From Semisulcospira habei (Eukaryota; Mollusca; Gastropoda; Semisulcospiridae), in the NCBI GenBank assembly GCA_036245525.1, contig BTPG01000004.1:47198823-47262822 (forward strand): a DNA stretch of 64,000 nucleotides, written 5' to 3'. Below, one piece after another: positions 10,630-22,406 of this stretch. Each line of letters begins with the position of its first letter. Positions within the stretch are counted from its first letter, which is position 1. Made by a program: the position numbers and the translations under genes. The notes beneath the pieces were generated by a model. It had not been told where the DNA came from and did not search any database. It saw nothing but the letters and a program-made list of their open reading frames with translations.

Positions 10630-11160
10630 TTTACCTTAACCTTTCTGATAGGTCACTGAGCTAAGCAAGTGTTCAAGTGTCTTTAACATATATGTAAAGG
10701 CTGGCTTTGGTTTAAATATTCTCACGACCTCTGACCCTAAGCCTTAGCAAAGGGTGAACTAAATTAGTATGCACAGAAAGGTCACATTAACAGTTACCTG
10801 TATACTAAATTTGATTTAAAAGTTTTCAAAACTAAAAATCTACCAAAAATTGGCATTTTTCATTCAACTGTGGAGCTCTTGTGCATCTTGACCTGCAATT
10901 AGAGGGGCCATCCAAATCAGTATGCATTTAAATGTCTTACCATCAGTTATTTTTGCACCAAATTTAGGTTTGAAACAGTATTTGAGAGAAAAAAACTATT
11001 TTTGACCACCAAAAAAAAAAAGCTTAAAATATTTAATTTTGTCAGAATATTTCAATACACCCTGTGTCCTTGACCTTTGAGTAAGGTCACTGAATTTGGA
11101 AGGTTAAGCAAGATCTTCCCATAAAATAATCTTTGGCGTAGTTTGAAGACTGTGACTTGA
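10630..11160 (-). repeat. Old copy of the 160-bp-module interspersed repeat
   Basis: Phrases such as TAAATTAGTATGCACAGAAA, CATCAGTTATTTTTGCACCA and GACCTTTGAGTAAGGTCA match, in reverse orientation, the modules described at 40.0-41.0 kb. Divergence is higher than in the other copies. Confidence 0.6.
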
Positions 11161-11353
11161 CAAGTCAACGTTAAAGTTAACCACCGAAGACAACAGACGA
11201 GCTACCACTAGCCCAGTAGGCAAACTAACTATTGCTCATGCACGTGAGCAGCAAAATAAAAACCTCACATCACATGTGCACAAAATGCCCGCAAGTGCAG
11301 AAGACAAAGATCCCCTTACAGGAGAACCACCTTCTGGCAAGAAAAAATTAGTC

Positions 11354-11567
11354 TTAACTCATTCAGCCCGACGGCCGTATTTCCCAAATTTTGGGGGCGT
11401 CATCTAATAACTATGCACCAGTTGCAGGAGATGGATCGACCATGATAATTCAAGGGCAGTGCCAGATTAGCTCGGCGCCAACAGGCGCCAAGCTAATCTG
11501 GCACTACCCTTTAATTATCATGATCGACCCATCTCCTGCTGTAGGGCGTCAGGGCTGAATGGGTTAA
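11354..11567. repeat. Foldback element, family A (214 bp)
   Basis: Runs from TTAACTCATTCAGCCCG to GGGCTGAATGGGTTAA (outer arms). The inner arms start GCAGGAGATGGATCGACC and meet at the GGCGCC centre; the second arm ends ATCTCCTGC. Confidence 0.85.
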
Positions 11568-11610
11568 AGACAAGTGGTCTCTTAAGAGAAGCCTTAAAGG
11601 CAAAAAGTGT

Positions 11611-11730
11611 CACCTGTCATTAAAGACCACCACGTAGGTGGCTACAGCCACACAGTCACAGCTACAGCCACAGCTACAGCCACACAGTCACAGCTACAGC
11701 CACCTAAATGATGGTCTTTAATGACAGGTG
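11611..11730. repeat. Inverted repeat with GTGGCTGTAGC tandem core
   Basis: Arms 11611-11644 (CACCTGTCATTAAAGACCAC start) and 11697-11730 are inverted copies. Between them a CACAGCTACAGC / CACACAGTCA motif repeats. Confidence 0.8.
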
Positions 11731-12505
11731 ATTTCTCACATAGGTGGTCACTCATACAGGTCCAGCTGTAATCACCTACAGGTAGCTGGGGCTCTGGGGA
11801 TGCCACAATAAAATATAAGTGGATGTTAAAGATGCGCTTCATAAGCAAATGATGTACACTTCACTACACACGGAGCCCTGAGGACAACATTCTGAAAGTT
11901 GGGAAATGTTCAATGAAGACCACATTCCAAAATATAGATTGACCACGATAGTGATGCTTAAATAGCCGGGTGCCTAGAAGGCACCAAGTCTACCTTGTGA
12001 TCCATTCCTTGTTGTGGAGGGGTGTGGGCTGGGGGGTGAGGGGTGGGTAGCTTGCGAGTTTCAATGACCCTGAGAGCTGAGCCAGTAAGAGCGTATGCTT
12101 CTGGTAAAGTCACCCATGCTGGACAGGTCGAAGTGCAGACGCCCCAAAATATGGACCACCTCTCCTTGAGGTTAAGGGGTTAGATAAGAACTAAGAACCT
12201 GATCTCAATCTGTAGAAACCTACCATTACAGAAACCGTGATGTTACAAGAGCTACCGGCAGGCCCGTTTTGGGGAGTGGCCCTTGGCTCCTCATAGATTA
12301 AGGAAGAAGTTGACAATCTGATGCCGCCCTTGAACTATCATTGTATCAAAGTTGGCCCATTTCCTTTTGTAGTGTGACAGGATCTAGGCTCACTGCGCAA
12401 GTGGTATGGTTCACCAAAGCACAAATAATACACAACAGATACCAGAAAATGCACCCAAAAAGCAAAAGACCTCCTACACCCACCGTTCACTCCAATGTCA
12501 CCTAC
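11731..12505. other. Legumain intron 4, unassigned
   Basis: No coding, RNA gene or clear repeat structure recognised, apart from a weak piece of foldback-like sequence near 11940-11990. Confidence 0.4.
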
Positions 12506-12597
12506 CTGTCGATAACTTTTCCATTCTTGCCAGTCAGCTGCTCCACCCCAGACGAGTTTCCAGTCAGAACAGCCAGAAACACCTGAGGGGTCACGTC
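12506..12597 (-). CDS. LGMN: Legumain exon 4: DVTP block
   Basis: The 92-nt exon lies between acceptor GTTTCAG and donor GTAGGT. It encodes residues 101-130, reading DVTPQVFLAVLTGNSSGVEQ and then LTGKNGKVID, plus two bases of Ser131. The human protein has DVTPQNFLAVL at this place, so the assignment is strong. It carries two residues more than human in the loop before the active-site strand. A DIRS element ends at 12673, only about 75 bp upstream of the acceptor, so the branch point and pyrimidine tract must lie in that short gap or inside the transposon end. Confidence 0.88.
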
Positions 12598-12723
12598 CTG
12601 AAACAGCAAACAAGAGATCTGATGGAGTTCACACCATTTTATTTCTCAGCGAACCAAAAAGATAAGGCAAACATGAATTTTTCTTTAAAATACATTTTTT
12701 CGAAAAATACTTACCGATGGTAT

Positions 12724-12890
12724 TACTAATAGGAATGGTTTCTTAGCTAGTCTAATTTTAGCCCAAAATTGTTGTGTACCAGTATGGCCATGATGGCAGG
12801 TGAGGGGCGCCATAGCCTAGGCGGTAACCCGAGTAGCCTCCCTTCCCATCCAACCGCGCATGCGCCCAGTGCTTAGCACACCAGTCAGTT
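12724..12890. repeat. DIRS 2 terminal inverted repeat, 3' side
   Basis: Contains AGGAATGGTTTCTTAGCTAG and GGCGCCATAGCCTAGGCGGT; inverted at about 18640-18795 with a few substitutions and a short indel. Confidence 0.8.
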
Positions 12891-12926
12891 TCTTAGCGGA
12901 GCGGGTTGGGAGGGACCTTCGAGTAA

Positions 12927-13018
12927 TACCATCGGTAAGTATTTTTCGAAAACATTTATTTTAAAGAAAAATTCATTTGTTTCCTCAAAACACATTACCG
13001 ATGGTATTACTAATAGGA
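12927..13018. repeat. DIRS 2 internal complementary region
   Basis: GTAATACCATCGGTAAGTAT through AAAGAAAAATTCAT pairs with 12673-12725; the following TTGTTTCCTCAAA to ACTAATAGGAA pairs with the right terminus near 18780-18816. Confidence 0.85.
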
Positions 13019-14002
13019 AGAATCCCGAAGAGGAGGCGGGTGCCGCTATAACGCCCCTAACCCACGCCTAGTGGCTACTAGAGCCGCCCTTCCTAAGCAA
13101 CCTCCCTCTAATTATAGCAAAAATACTTAAGGCGCCAGGAGGGAGTGTTGCGCCGCCACGAAGTCTCCCACCAGCGAGAGGTTCTGGCGCTGGCTGGAGA
13201 AGTCCCGCAGGTAGAAGCGGGCAACGGTTGTCTCCGCTCGCCATCCTACGGTCGCCACAATGTCTTTGACAGCAGTGTTGCGGTCGACAGCAAGGCTTGC
13301 GAACATGGCTTAGACCTCGTGTGCCCTGATGATCATTCGTTTGGCTTTATCAGGGGCGAGGTCCTGGTAGGTGGAGCGTATCACCCAATGGAGCCAGGAG
13401 GATAGTGTTAGGGCTGAGTTGTCATATCTACCTGGGGACAGAGGGAGGGGGGCGGGTGTGTCCCCTGCGTAGCGGCTTGGTCCAGCGCAGGTATACCGGG
13501 TCCTGTAGTCTGGACTCCCAGGTGGGCCTGGGTCTCTCAATGGTTGCATGGAGACCAACTGCGGGGCAGCCAAGGCGCTAGGTTCTTGGCGAGAACGCCA
13601 GGTCAGGTAGCAGTAGTGCCAAGCCGTCCGTCCGGAACTGCAACAAGCAGGGCATGCTGATTGGGCGTGCAGCTCGCTGACCTAGGACGCTGACGCGAGG
13701 GCCAGTAGGAAGCAGGTCTCCAGTGTCACGTCTGGTAGTCTTGCCAACTGATCGGTTCGAAGTGGGTCGAGAAGAGCCACATAAGGGCAGGCCAAGACAG
13801 GTCCCATCGTGGCCACAGGGAGCAAAGGGTGGGACGTTGTAGACCAAGAGGGCCATCAGGTCAGCGAGGTCTTGCAGTTATCCGGGTCGGGACGTCCCAA
13901 GAGTTGGTACGTGTCAGCGACCAAGACATGTAGCCGCGAATGGTGATCGGCGCTAATGCTGGCAGGTGAACCGCTAGGAAGGTGTCCGCCAGCTGAGGTC
14001 TG

Positions 14003-14350
14003 TCAACGCGGGGGAGAGGCGCATGTCGTCAAACAGTTGCACAGGACTCGCCCCTTCCCTTCGTAGAATCGTCTGGTCGAGATTCCGCAGGCTGTAACGA
14101 TGCTGCCACTGACGCACCCGAGAAGCCTCTGGAGGCGATGGCTTGCCGCACAATCTCCGGGCGTGAAGGAGGAGCCGTTCGGGACACTGGTGGGAACCGC
14201 AGTGGTGGAGTCGTGGTGGTGTCCAGGCGGCCGGTGGTCCACGACCTGGTCCAGCAGAACGGGCCACCCGGAACGGAACCGCGTAGTACCCGCTGAGCTT
14301 GTGTAGAACTTAGGGACGCGCACCATCAGTGTAGGCGACTGGCCAGGCAA
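14003..14350 (-). pseudogene. DIRS tyrosine-recombinase fragment (element 2)
   Basis: The minus-strand sequence aligns, frame by frame, with the recombinase remnant at 335-559. Both include a CPE(C/R)LLLHA stretch and the ISTRRFYEGKGRV / LSTRKVYDGKWRV helix. That agreement between two independent copies supports a conserved gene rather than chance. Several frameshifts separate the parts and no full catalytic set is visible. Confidence 0.5.
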
Positions 14351-17300
14351 GCGGGTCAGGAATCAGCGAGAAGAAGCGGGGAAGCTGTCGATCTCATCTC
14401 GGCGCGATCAGGGGAAGAGTCCGCTGAGCAGATCACCCGAACGAAGTCTGGACGGCCCGTCCACTCAGCGGAGAAGCAGACCACGACACGCGAGGAGTCG
14501 ACAGGTCATGCGGAAGCCCCGGGAAGTCTCTTGCTCCAAAGTGATGTCACGATCTTCGCACCAATGGAGATGCCGAGGAGGAAGTACAGGGAGAGGAGGC
14601 GTGCCCCGCCTGCCTCTGAAGTAGTCGAAAACTTTGGCGCCGTCGGAGGGGCGAGAAGCTCCTGTCCTCGGGGACTTGGCACCCTAAGCTGGACAAATAA
14701 GACTGGAGGCCATCCGAAGGAGGCAGGGTAGGGTCTTGGTAACAGCGGAGTGCTCCTGGTGGCGGGACTTGTGTTGATGCGAGGGACATCTCGGGAGGAG
14801 GGGAGGAGGTGCCGGTCGGGATCCGTCCCGCGAAGAAGGTGAGAGCGTAGCATCGGTCGCACCGGAACCTGATGCTCAAGGTCGCCTGCCAGGGGTCGTC
14901 CGGGGGGAAGCAGGAGTCGCAAAGGCGGGGGCAGTAGAGACATCAAGGGGAGAAAAGGTCCACCATGGAACTTACCCATCCCGACGCCGAAGTCCCCGTT
15001 TGGCGGAGTACCTTTGTCTTGGGACAGCCGCTGTGCTGGGTTCGCGAAGAGCTGCGTTCGCTGCTACAGGAGCTGCCCTACGTGAGGTCGGTGCGAGGTC
15101 CCATCCCCGGTAGAGAAGTGGCACTAAGGCGAGAGGTTGAACTTGCCCACGTAGACCATGAACCATGTCAGCCAAGGGGATCCCCCGTGCGTCTTGATCC
15201 CTCACCAGGAGGGCTTCAACCGATTCCGTGAGGGGATCGTCTAGGATGTCGAAGTGGCGCACGAAGACGTCCGACTGGTCCTGTCAGCAATGGAGTACAG
15301 CCACGGTAGAACCTCCAGAGGCTGCGAGAGCCACCGGAGGGAGTACCCGACCCCGGCAGGCCACGCCGTCAGGGTTAAGCGGAGGGAACGGCTGGAGACG
15401 GTGTCCTCTTCTCCTTCCTGGGGAAGACTAGAACGCAACGCCGTCCGAGGAGGACTCTGGCCAGCTCTGTATCCTCTAGGAAGCCACCGAGTCCGGGCTG
15501 AAGACCCAGTCCAAGCCTGCACTGCGGCGAAGTCTCGGGCGGGCTCCCCGCTGAAGGATGGGGCGGTGACGAACTGGCACACAAAGTGGAAGCTGACAAG
15601 GTGTCAACCCAGGAGTGGTAAGCAGCAGGGTAGGAGAAGAGCGGAAGGCCTTGGAAGCCCGTAACCGCGGCTAGAGTAGGGAGTGTCTCCGATCCATAAC
15701 TCAGAATGATAGAGGCGCAGTCCTTTACTTCTACTCGAACACCGTCATGGAGTTTGGTTCTCGAGAAACTGTGATCTTCTGTATCGCCTCCGCAGACCAG
15801 TACAGTTGCTCAGTCATGCGTAGTCAAGTGTCGTCTTCGCAGGCAGACGTGCCAAGACCCGGGGCCGGAGAAAAACGTGCTAACGTCCTGGGGTGCAGGC
15901 AGGCACCCTGTGTCATCGCCGAAGCTACTAAGGTATAACGGCTCGTTAGCTAACAGAGCTTAACATACCTTCCAGCTGTAAGTGCTAGCCAAGTGTACAC
16001 GTCACCAAACTAGTAGAGGCTGGAAGCCGCCCCAGAGGCAGGGTGGCAAGCCAAGGACAAGGCTGCGCTCGCAGTAATCTGCGTCGCGCGGGCCGCCCAC
16101 GGCCTGCAGTTTCATCCTGTCCAGTGTAAAAGCACTGTCCCTGGGGAGGATGCCTTATCTCCATGCTGGGCTGGCAGGTGTACGGCACAACCAGTGTAGT
16201 CCCAGACGCCCTGCCCGGAAGCGACAGACGAGAGACTTCCGCTGTTCCTGTAGTCTCGCCCGGGGTGACAGAACTTGTAACGGACTTGCAGCGGAACACT
16301 GCTGTTGGACTTGTGGCAGGATCAGTTGACCTAAGGCTAGTCCCGACGGACGTTCGCTAGGTTCTTCCCACTCCGTGGTCCATACTGACCGTCCTGAGGA
16401 CAGACAGGCGTGTGAATCGGCGTGAACCCGGCTCATCTCGAATAACCTGGCAAGCGCTTCAGAATTGTCCGGTCATGCATTCCTTCCATCAACCCTCCGC
16501 CGCGAGGTGGCCCCATACGCCTGGGCGGAGAACCGCCAATGACAAATTCCTGGAAGAGTGGGACGCCGATCGCCTGTGCCAGACTAGAGTCGAGGATTGG
16601 GGGGTCCGCAAGCCGCGGGCCAATGTCATACTGGGTCTTCTCCGAACTTACAAGTTGGTTGGCACCGGCCGATGTTCTAGGCATAGCGCCCATCCTGCTG
16701 CCTAAGTCACGCAAGTGCCACCTGGCCCAGCAATTTCATCCCGCCGAAGGGAAGACACTTACCACGGCCGGGACATCTTATCTTGTCTATGCTGGCATAT
16801 ACCCCCGGTTGCAGCGGCCGCGTGGCCCAGCGTGACGTCTCATCACGATGCCATGCCGTGTCTACTGCTTTCCGCCCGGGAATGGGAGCGCGTCCCCCAA
16901 CGCAACTCTGGAGAGCCAACTCTGCGCTGGACTCTAGTCATGGGCGAGGAGGTGGCAGTGACTGGACTATCCTGTTGCGTGCGAGTCTCCACAAGCTGGT
17001 AGACCGCCCTCGGCGGGTCTGTGACGACTACCGGTGCCGAAGCTCGCCCTCGTGTCTGATCTCGTGCCGAAAGGCGTCACTACCGAGTAGAGGCCACTCG
17101 ACGGGACCGTGATGGCTGCTGATACTTTGCCTCGAGGCCTAGCTCCGGCGCTCGAGGATCCATGACTGCACAGAGACCACTCGACGGGACTGTGGTGGCT
17201 GCCGGTAATAGAGCTCGGGCTCGCAGCCTAAGTCACGGCGTTGACAGCTCACTCACTCGGTAAGGGCCACTCGACGGGTCTGTGGCGCGTACCGGTGTTG

Positions 17301-17520
17301 GAACTTTCTCCCGTGCTGGCGTCGGCCGTTCGCGGCAGTAGATACTCCATAGCTGGGTCCACTGCTCTTCCAGTCAGGGGCATCACCACCGGGTAGAGAC
17401 CACTCGACGGGACTGTGGTGGCTGCCGGTGCTTGTCTCGAGGCCTAGCCCGTGGCGCCCGAGGATCCTTGACCGCACAGAGACCACTCGACGGGACTGTG
17501 GTGGCTGCCAGTACTAGAGC
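14351..17520 (-). other. DIRS 2 body, decayed coding region
   Basis: GC-rich sequence where the reverse transcriptase and RNase H should lie. I could not identify an RT YxDD or RNase H motif with confidence; only short open stretches remain. Confidence 0.35.
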
Positions 17521-17770
17521 TCAGGCTCGCAGCCTAAGTCGCGGCGTTGACAGCTCACTCACTCGGTAAGGGCCACTCGACGGGTCTGTGGCGCGTACCG
17601 GTGTTGGATCTTTCCCCTGTGCTGGCGTCGGGCGTTCGCGGCAGTAGGTACTCCATAGCCGGGTCCACTGTTCTTCCAGCCATGGGGTGCAGACCAGGCA
17701 CGGGTGGGTGGAGGAACATCTGGAACAGGGCAGGCAAATGGCATGCTTGTCACTCGGCCACTGGAACTGC
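17155..17770. repeat. 306-bp tandem duplication inside DIRS 2
   Basis: Two adjacent copies share TTGACAGCTCACTCACTCGG (17241 and 17547) and CCACTCGACGGGTCTGTGG. Shorter CACTCGACGGGAC sub-repeats recur within, so the region is locally repetitive at two scales. Confidence 0.8.
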
Positions 17771-17856
17771 CCACATAGCTTGCAGGTGCGGACTTGCCAA
17801 CTGCAAAACACATTGCATAAAGACATGCAAGCGAGCGTGCCCCCGCGGGCCTGCAA
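17521..17856 (-). pseudogene. DIRS Gag zinc-motif fragment (element 2)
   Basis: The reading frame contains CKLCGQFQWPSDKHAICLPC followed by SRCSSTHPCLVCTPWLEEQW. The cysteine and histidine spacing equals that in element 0 at 2.9 kb. The segment lies at the 5' side of the element, where Gag is expected. The remainder of the frame overlaps a tandem duplication and shows no further domain. Function (RNA or nucleic-acid binding) is inferred from the zinc-like spacing only. Confidence 0.5.
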
Positions 17857-18639
17857 TACGAATCAGCGCGTAAGAACGAAGTTTAAGTGTACGGCATATG
17901 ACGACGCCTGGCGCTCTATTCCCCCCTTGAGCGCCCGACGTTGGCAATAACCGAGGTTTTACCTTGCCATCTGAAGAAGCAGGGCACCAACACAGGTCGA
18001 AGACCAACCAGAACACCGCGGAGTCCAGGACCCACGGCTGAAGGCAGGCTCGACGCAATCCCGGTCCGTGACAGACGTCCACGCAGGTGCCGCTGGCACG
18101 CCTGGTCCCCAACACTAGCAACACCACCGACGAAATTCAGGAAGCGTCCACCTACACGAGACACCCTGAAGATAGTCCTGGCGCTAAGCAGAAAGTTCAG
18201 GACACACGACGTGCACCACGAACAGTCCGGCACCGAGGCGCGTGAGCACAGTTCACAAGACGCCACGGTCACGTCAGGTCTAAGGCACAAAAAGACCAAC
18301 GAGGAAAAATTCCCACAGGGAAGCGTCCAAGTCTAACACCGGGCACTCCGAGGCTAGCAGTAGAGCGAAGGAGAAGTTCAGGACACACGAAGTGTGTAAC
18401 ACACTACGGCCAGACTGGCCTCGAGGTGCGTAAGCACAGTTCACAGGGCGCCACAGACTTGTCAAGTCTAAGGTACAAACACCGATGAAGAAGGTCCCAC
18501 AAGAAAGCGTCCAAGCCTAACATAAGGCACAGCGTAGGGTAACACCTCCACGAAAACCCCACGACCGGTTTCCAAAACTTTACACAGTTCGAAGCTAGAG
18601 TCATAGACGTACACAACCTTCCACTGTCTAGCAAAGAAA

Positions 18640-18816
18640 CTGACTGGTGTGCTAAGCGCTGGGCGCATGGATGGGAAGGGAGGCTACTCGCGTTACCGCC
18701 TAGGCTATGGCGCCCCTCACCTGCCATCATGGCCATACTTGTACACAACAATTTTGGGCTAAAATTAGACTAGCTAAGAAACCATTCCTATTAGTAATGT
18801 GCTTTGAGGAAACAAA
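18640..18816. repeat. DIRS 2 terminal inverted repeat, 5' side (with 9-bp deletion)
   Basis: Inverted copy of the left ITR, ending AGTAATGTGCTTTGAGGAAA then CAAAT. Compared with the internal complementary region it has lost CCGATGGTA between ACATTA and TTACTAATAGG. Confidence 0.8.
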
Positions 18817-18908
18817 TAGATTAAAAGATACACACGTAGACCAAATGAACTCACTAACTGCTGGACAAAAATGTATATACAATCAATTATATCCCTTTAA
18901 AGGAATAA

Positions 18909-18986
18909 GCTAGTCAGGCACTGCCCTTAAATTATCATGGCTGATTTATTTCCTGCAGTGGTGTCTTATGGGTGAATATGTTAAAT
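18909..18986. repeat. Half copy of foldback family A
   Basis: Only one arm remains: GCACTGCCCTTAAATTATCA, then CCTGCAGT and TATGGGTGAAT. It lies directly beyond the right end of DIRS 2. Confidence 0.55.
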
Positions 18987-19364
18987 TGTGTAGCATTATG
19001 TACTGTAATGTGACGGTAGTGCTTTTTGTCGAGTTATTACGACTGCTGTTGAAATCACCTCAACAAAAAGTACCACAGAAAGAGTTGACACCCCCCCCCC
19101 CCCCCTCCAAACAAATTTAAAATGCTATTCAACAAACACTCTGCTTTGTCCTTTTCAACTTGAAATGGACAAAACAGAATGGTTGCTGAAAAGTTATGCT
19201 CTTGACTCTTCGGTTGTCTTTTTACTCTTTAGCCGTCGACAGCATTTTAAAAATTTATTTAAGCATACAACCTGCAAGCACATCAGCAGAGTATGGTACC
19301 CTGGTCTTAACCCTTTCACTGTTAGTCGTGCTTTCTGTTGATTTGATTCCAAGTGTCAGCTTAC

Positions 19365-19446
19365 CTTTTTATTGTAGTCAATGACTACCCCAGGGTAGAG
19401 ATTGGTTCCATTTGGCTGATTTATTATGTTTCCCTTGAATGGGTTT
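19365..19446 (-). CDS. LGMN: Legumain exon 3: PNGT glycosylation-site block
   Basis: The 82-nt exon lies between acceptor TTCTTCAG and donor GTAAGC. Its first base completes Glu73; the remaining 27 codons give NPFKGNIINQPNGTNLYPGV and then VIDYNKK (residues 74-100). The N-G-T sequon sits at the place of a conserved glycosylation site in vertebrate legumains. The segment VVIDYNKK replaces the usual V-P-K-D-Y-T-G run, so it is somewhat divergent but colinear. Phase 2 in and phase 0 out match exons 2 and 4. Confidence rests on colinearity, phase and the PNGT motif rather than on length. Confidence 0.85.
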
Positions 19447-20754
19447 CTGAAGAAAAAAAAAAATCATCAAATAAGTGTACAACAAGAATATCAGATATAT
19501 TTATTTACGTTTGTGTCCATAATAACATAACAACAATAGTGTCTGGTATCATGAGTCAAAACACTTCTAACTGATACTCTTCCAACAGTGTCATCCAAAG
19601 CATAAAAACAGAAGAAAATATCCACAGATGGACAGTCAGCACTTAGCAAAATCTGTGTGAGAAGTTCAGCTTGTGAGCCTCACAGTGTGTGTTACGTTTG
19701 TGGTTGTGTTATTCTTTAGAGAGCATGTGTGTGTTCATCATAGGAATGATCTGAGTTATTTGGATAAGAATTACGTACCTTTTTAGTAGGATTCATTTTC
19801 TTTTGCACAGAGAATTATTCTAGTGACCTCAGATATAACGTCAAAGTTGTTGGCTACATTTTGCAACATTGTATCGAATGCGCCTAGAAGTTTGTAGAAG
19901 GCTGTTGTCGGATCTAGACCGTTCTTTCTCATGAATATTAATGAGTTTTGGTTAAGTTTTCTTTTCTGATTGGTTGAGTTGTGTGAATTTGCTGGATTGT
20001 TCTGGAAATCCGTAATGGTATAAAAGATGGTGTTAGGAAATGTGTGTGTACATTATATGACAGCCTCAGAGTGTCAAAAGTGTTGATGCATTGTAGAGGA
20101 GACAGTGTATCAGTGTTGTGGATGCATTGTGCGGAGATTGCATCGTGAAAATAAAATATTGTTGGAACTGTTACTCCAGTGTGGTCTACAACCTTGTGCC
20201 ACGTGACGAGTTGCAACTGAGTGACATTTCTTTACAAGAACCATACGTGCTTGCGTCTGGTGTGATTGTATCATACTACGACTACCACGTAACAGTGTGA
20301 ATGTTTCAAACGGACAATTATAAATTCTGATAAGTGTGAACACTATCCTTTGCTATGATGGGATGAACCATAACCCACAAAGTCCCTTCTATATGAGAGC
20401 TTTCCTCACTACCAAGGGTCTCTCTACCTATTGTATTTGACCTGATTCTGATGTTGAAACAATAACTATTGAAAAAGCCTCGCAGATTTGCCAATACTTC
20501 TGTGAGCTTTATAAGGGGCACAATGCACACACGTCATTGGTTTGAAAAATGTCATGACATAATTTGAGTTTTTTCTTAAATGTTTATGTAATATGAGTTT
20601 CACTTTGGCTTCTATACTTGAGACAAATGCTGAAACTGTAAATTCAGTCTTGCTACAACTTCTTTGAAGTCAGGTTACCTAGATACATGATACACTACTG
20701 TAGACATGCATGCTCTAGTTCTGACAGTGTGTCGATGTGTGTGTCCGTGTGTGA

Positions 20755-20834
<80 letters not shown>

Positions 20835-22296
20835 TAAATAAAGTCAGAGAGAGAGAGATATAATTATGTCATATCTATTGTGTCAGTGTCTGCGTTGTGA
20901 CAAAATTGCTGCTTGTATGTCACTGTCTGATTTCCTCTAGAAGTCGAGATTTTTACTTCTTTATTTCTTCTGCAAAGAATTACTTTTTACTGAAAAAGTT
21001 GAAAATGCACAAAGCTGGCTAACAAAAGCATCCAATGTCTTTCTCCAAGCTAGCAGTGTACAAAATTTCAAGAAAAATGACAAAATCTGTGGACTATAAT
21101 GTGGGTCAACCGACTTTCTATTAACGGTCATTTAACTATTCAATGAGACGTCCAATTTTAATAAGCTTGTAGGCTCTCCTAGGCACCCCTTGAATGAAGC
21201 ATGTTCTTAAATTTCAAGCTTGTACGTGCACAAATATGGAGATTCTCGTGTTTACATAGATAGGCGCACACACACACACAGTGCTTCGCACCAAAAGAGC
21301 GTTCTGCAGTGAGGTTAGTGTAACTAGATATGTTGTTATAAAAGTTGTCAGAAGTCAAGGCCTGCCCGCCTGTGACCTGATGGGCATGCTACTGAATTCA
21401 TCCCACCGCCACCCATCCTAAAAAGTCCCTTTTATAAATAAAAGGGACTTAAAGGCCCACTACCACCATATCTGTTCAAAGATACACTTCTGTAACAGAT
21501 GGTTACAAAACACCGCACACAGTTCTAGCAATGGTTCATTTAGACACAGGACAGTCCAGTTCAGCACAGGTCATCTTTCTATCAAGTAACCTGACAATGA
21601 CTCCAATCCGTTCTATTAATACAACGCTTTCAGTACAAGAAACAGCTAAAAATAGATTGACACACTAACGGCAGCGCAGAATAAATAAGTGCGATTACAC
21701 GTGTGCTTTGCTGCATTTCCAAACTGCTGTTGCAGCTCATTAGGTGTGTCGAAAAGGCATAACAAACACAAATGGTGCTAAACTGTGTCTTCAGATACTT
21801 GAAAAACCTGAATATGGGTACCTAACATAACACTAGGTCACATCATCACATACATGTAACAGTCACTAGAATTGGATGGTATTACCAGTATACCCAACAA
21901 TTCCAGTACGACGTTGTACTGATATATTATACTGCACTAGTATGGTTGGCAATCACTGGTACACTGGCCTGTTACTATGGTTCTGGGATGCAAACAGATT
22001 GTCTCCCTCAGGATGCAACTGGACTATGCTCGCCAGTGCTGTGTGATAGGTTGGCATGCTTTGTTTTGTGACATATTTCAGTTTTCCTTTGGGAAGGCTA
22101 ACAGCCATTGTCACAACCCAACTGGCAACTCTCACCTGTCTGAATGCACTCTGTCCTCAGAGTCAAACCACTGTGCTGATATTCAGCACTCAGTTACCTT
22201 TGCAAGCAAAGAACAGGCTCTGTTGTGCTGAGTGACAACTCACTCTCTGCACCCCCTATATGGATGCGGACCTGCAGCCCTGACACACCACAGCAT
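19447..22296. other. Legumain intron 2, mostly unassigned
   Basis: Noncoding. Contains a (GA)n tract and AT-rich unique sequence; no convincing gene or transposon. Confidence 0.4.
20759..20830. repeat. (GA)n microsatellite
   Basis: About 35 uninterrupted GA units, with a short second run at 20846-20858. Confidence 0.95.
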
Positions 22297-22406
22297 GACA
22301 TGGATCGAGCATGATAGTTCAAGGGAGATGCCAGAATAGCTTGGCGCCCACAGGCGCCAAGTTATTCTGGCACCACACTTGAACTATCATGCTCGATCTG
22401 TCTCCA
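22297..22406. repeat. Foldback element, family A/B core
   Basis: Arms TGGATCGAGCATGATAGTTC and GAACTATCATGCTCGATCTG flank GCCAGAATAGCTTGGCGCC and its complement. Confidence 0.85.

Larger units (their letters stand above)
12673..18816 (-). mobile_element. DIRS-type retrotransposon 2 with ITRs and internal complementary region
   Basis: A 6.1-kb element built like DIRS 1 but with clearly different sequence. The ITR at about 12724-12890 is inverted at about 18640-18795. The internal complementary region at about 12927-13018 pairs with the left terminus (ATGAATTTTTCTTTAAAAT at 12673) and with the right terminus (TTGTTTCCTCAAA reversed at the end). The right ITR lacks about nine bases (CCGATGGTA) found in the internal copy. 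Coding remnants on the minus strand are Gag zinc motif (17.8 kb) and recombinase (14.3-14.0 kb). It fills legumain intron 3 and stops about 75 bp from the exon 4 acceptor. Confidence 0.85.

Noticed and set aside
20110..20530. Short frames at 20.1-20.5 kb within legumain intron 2 as an extra exon
   Set aside because: Exons 2 and 3 already join in phase and match the family without extra sequence.
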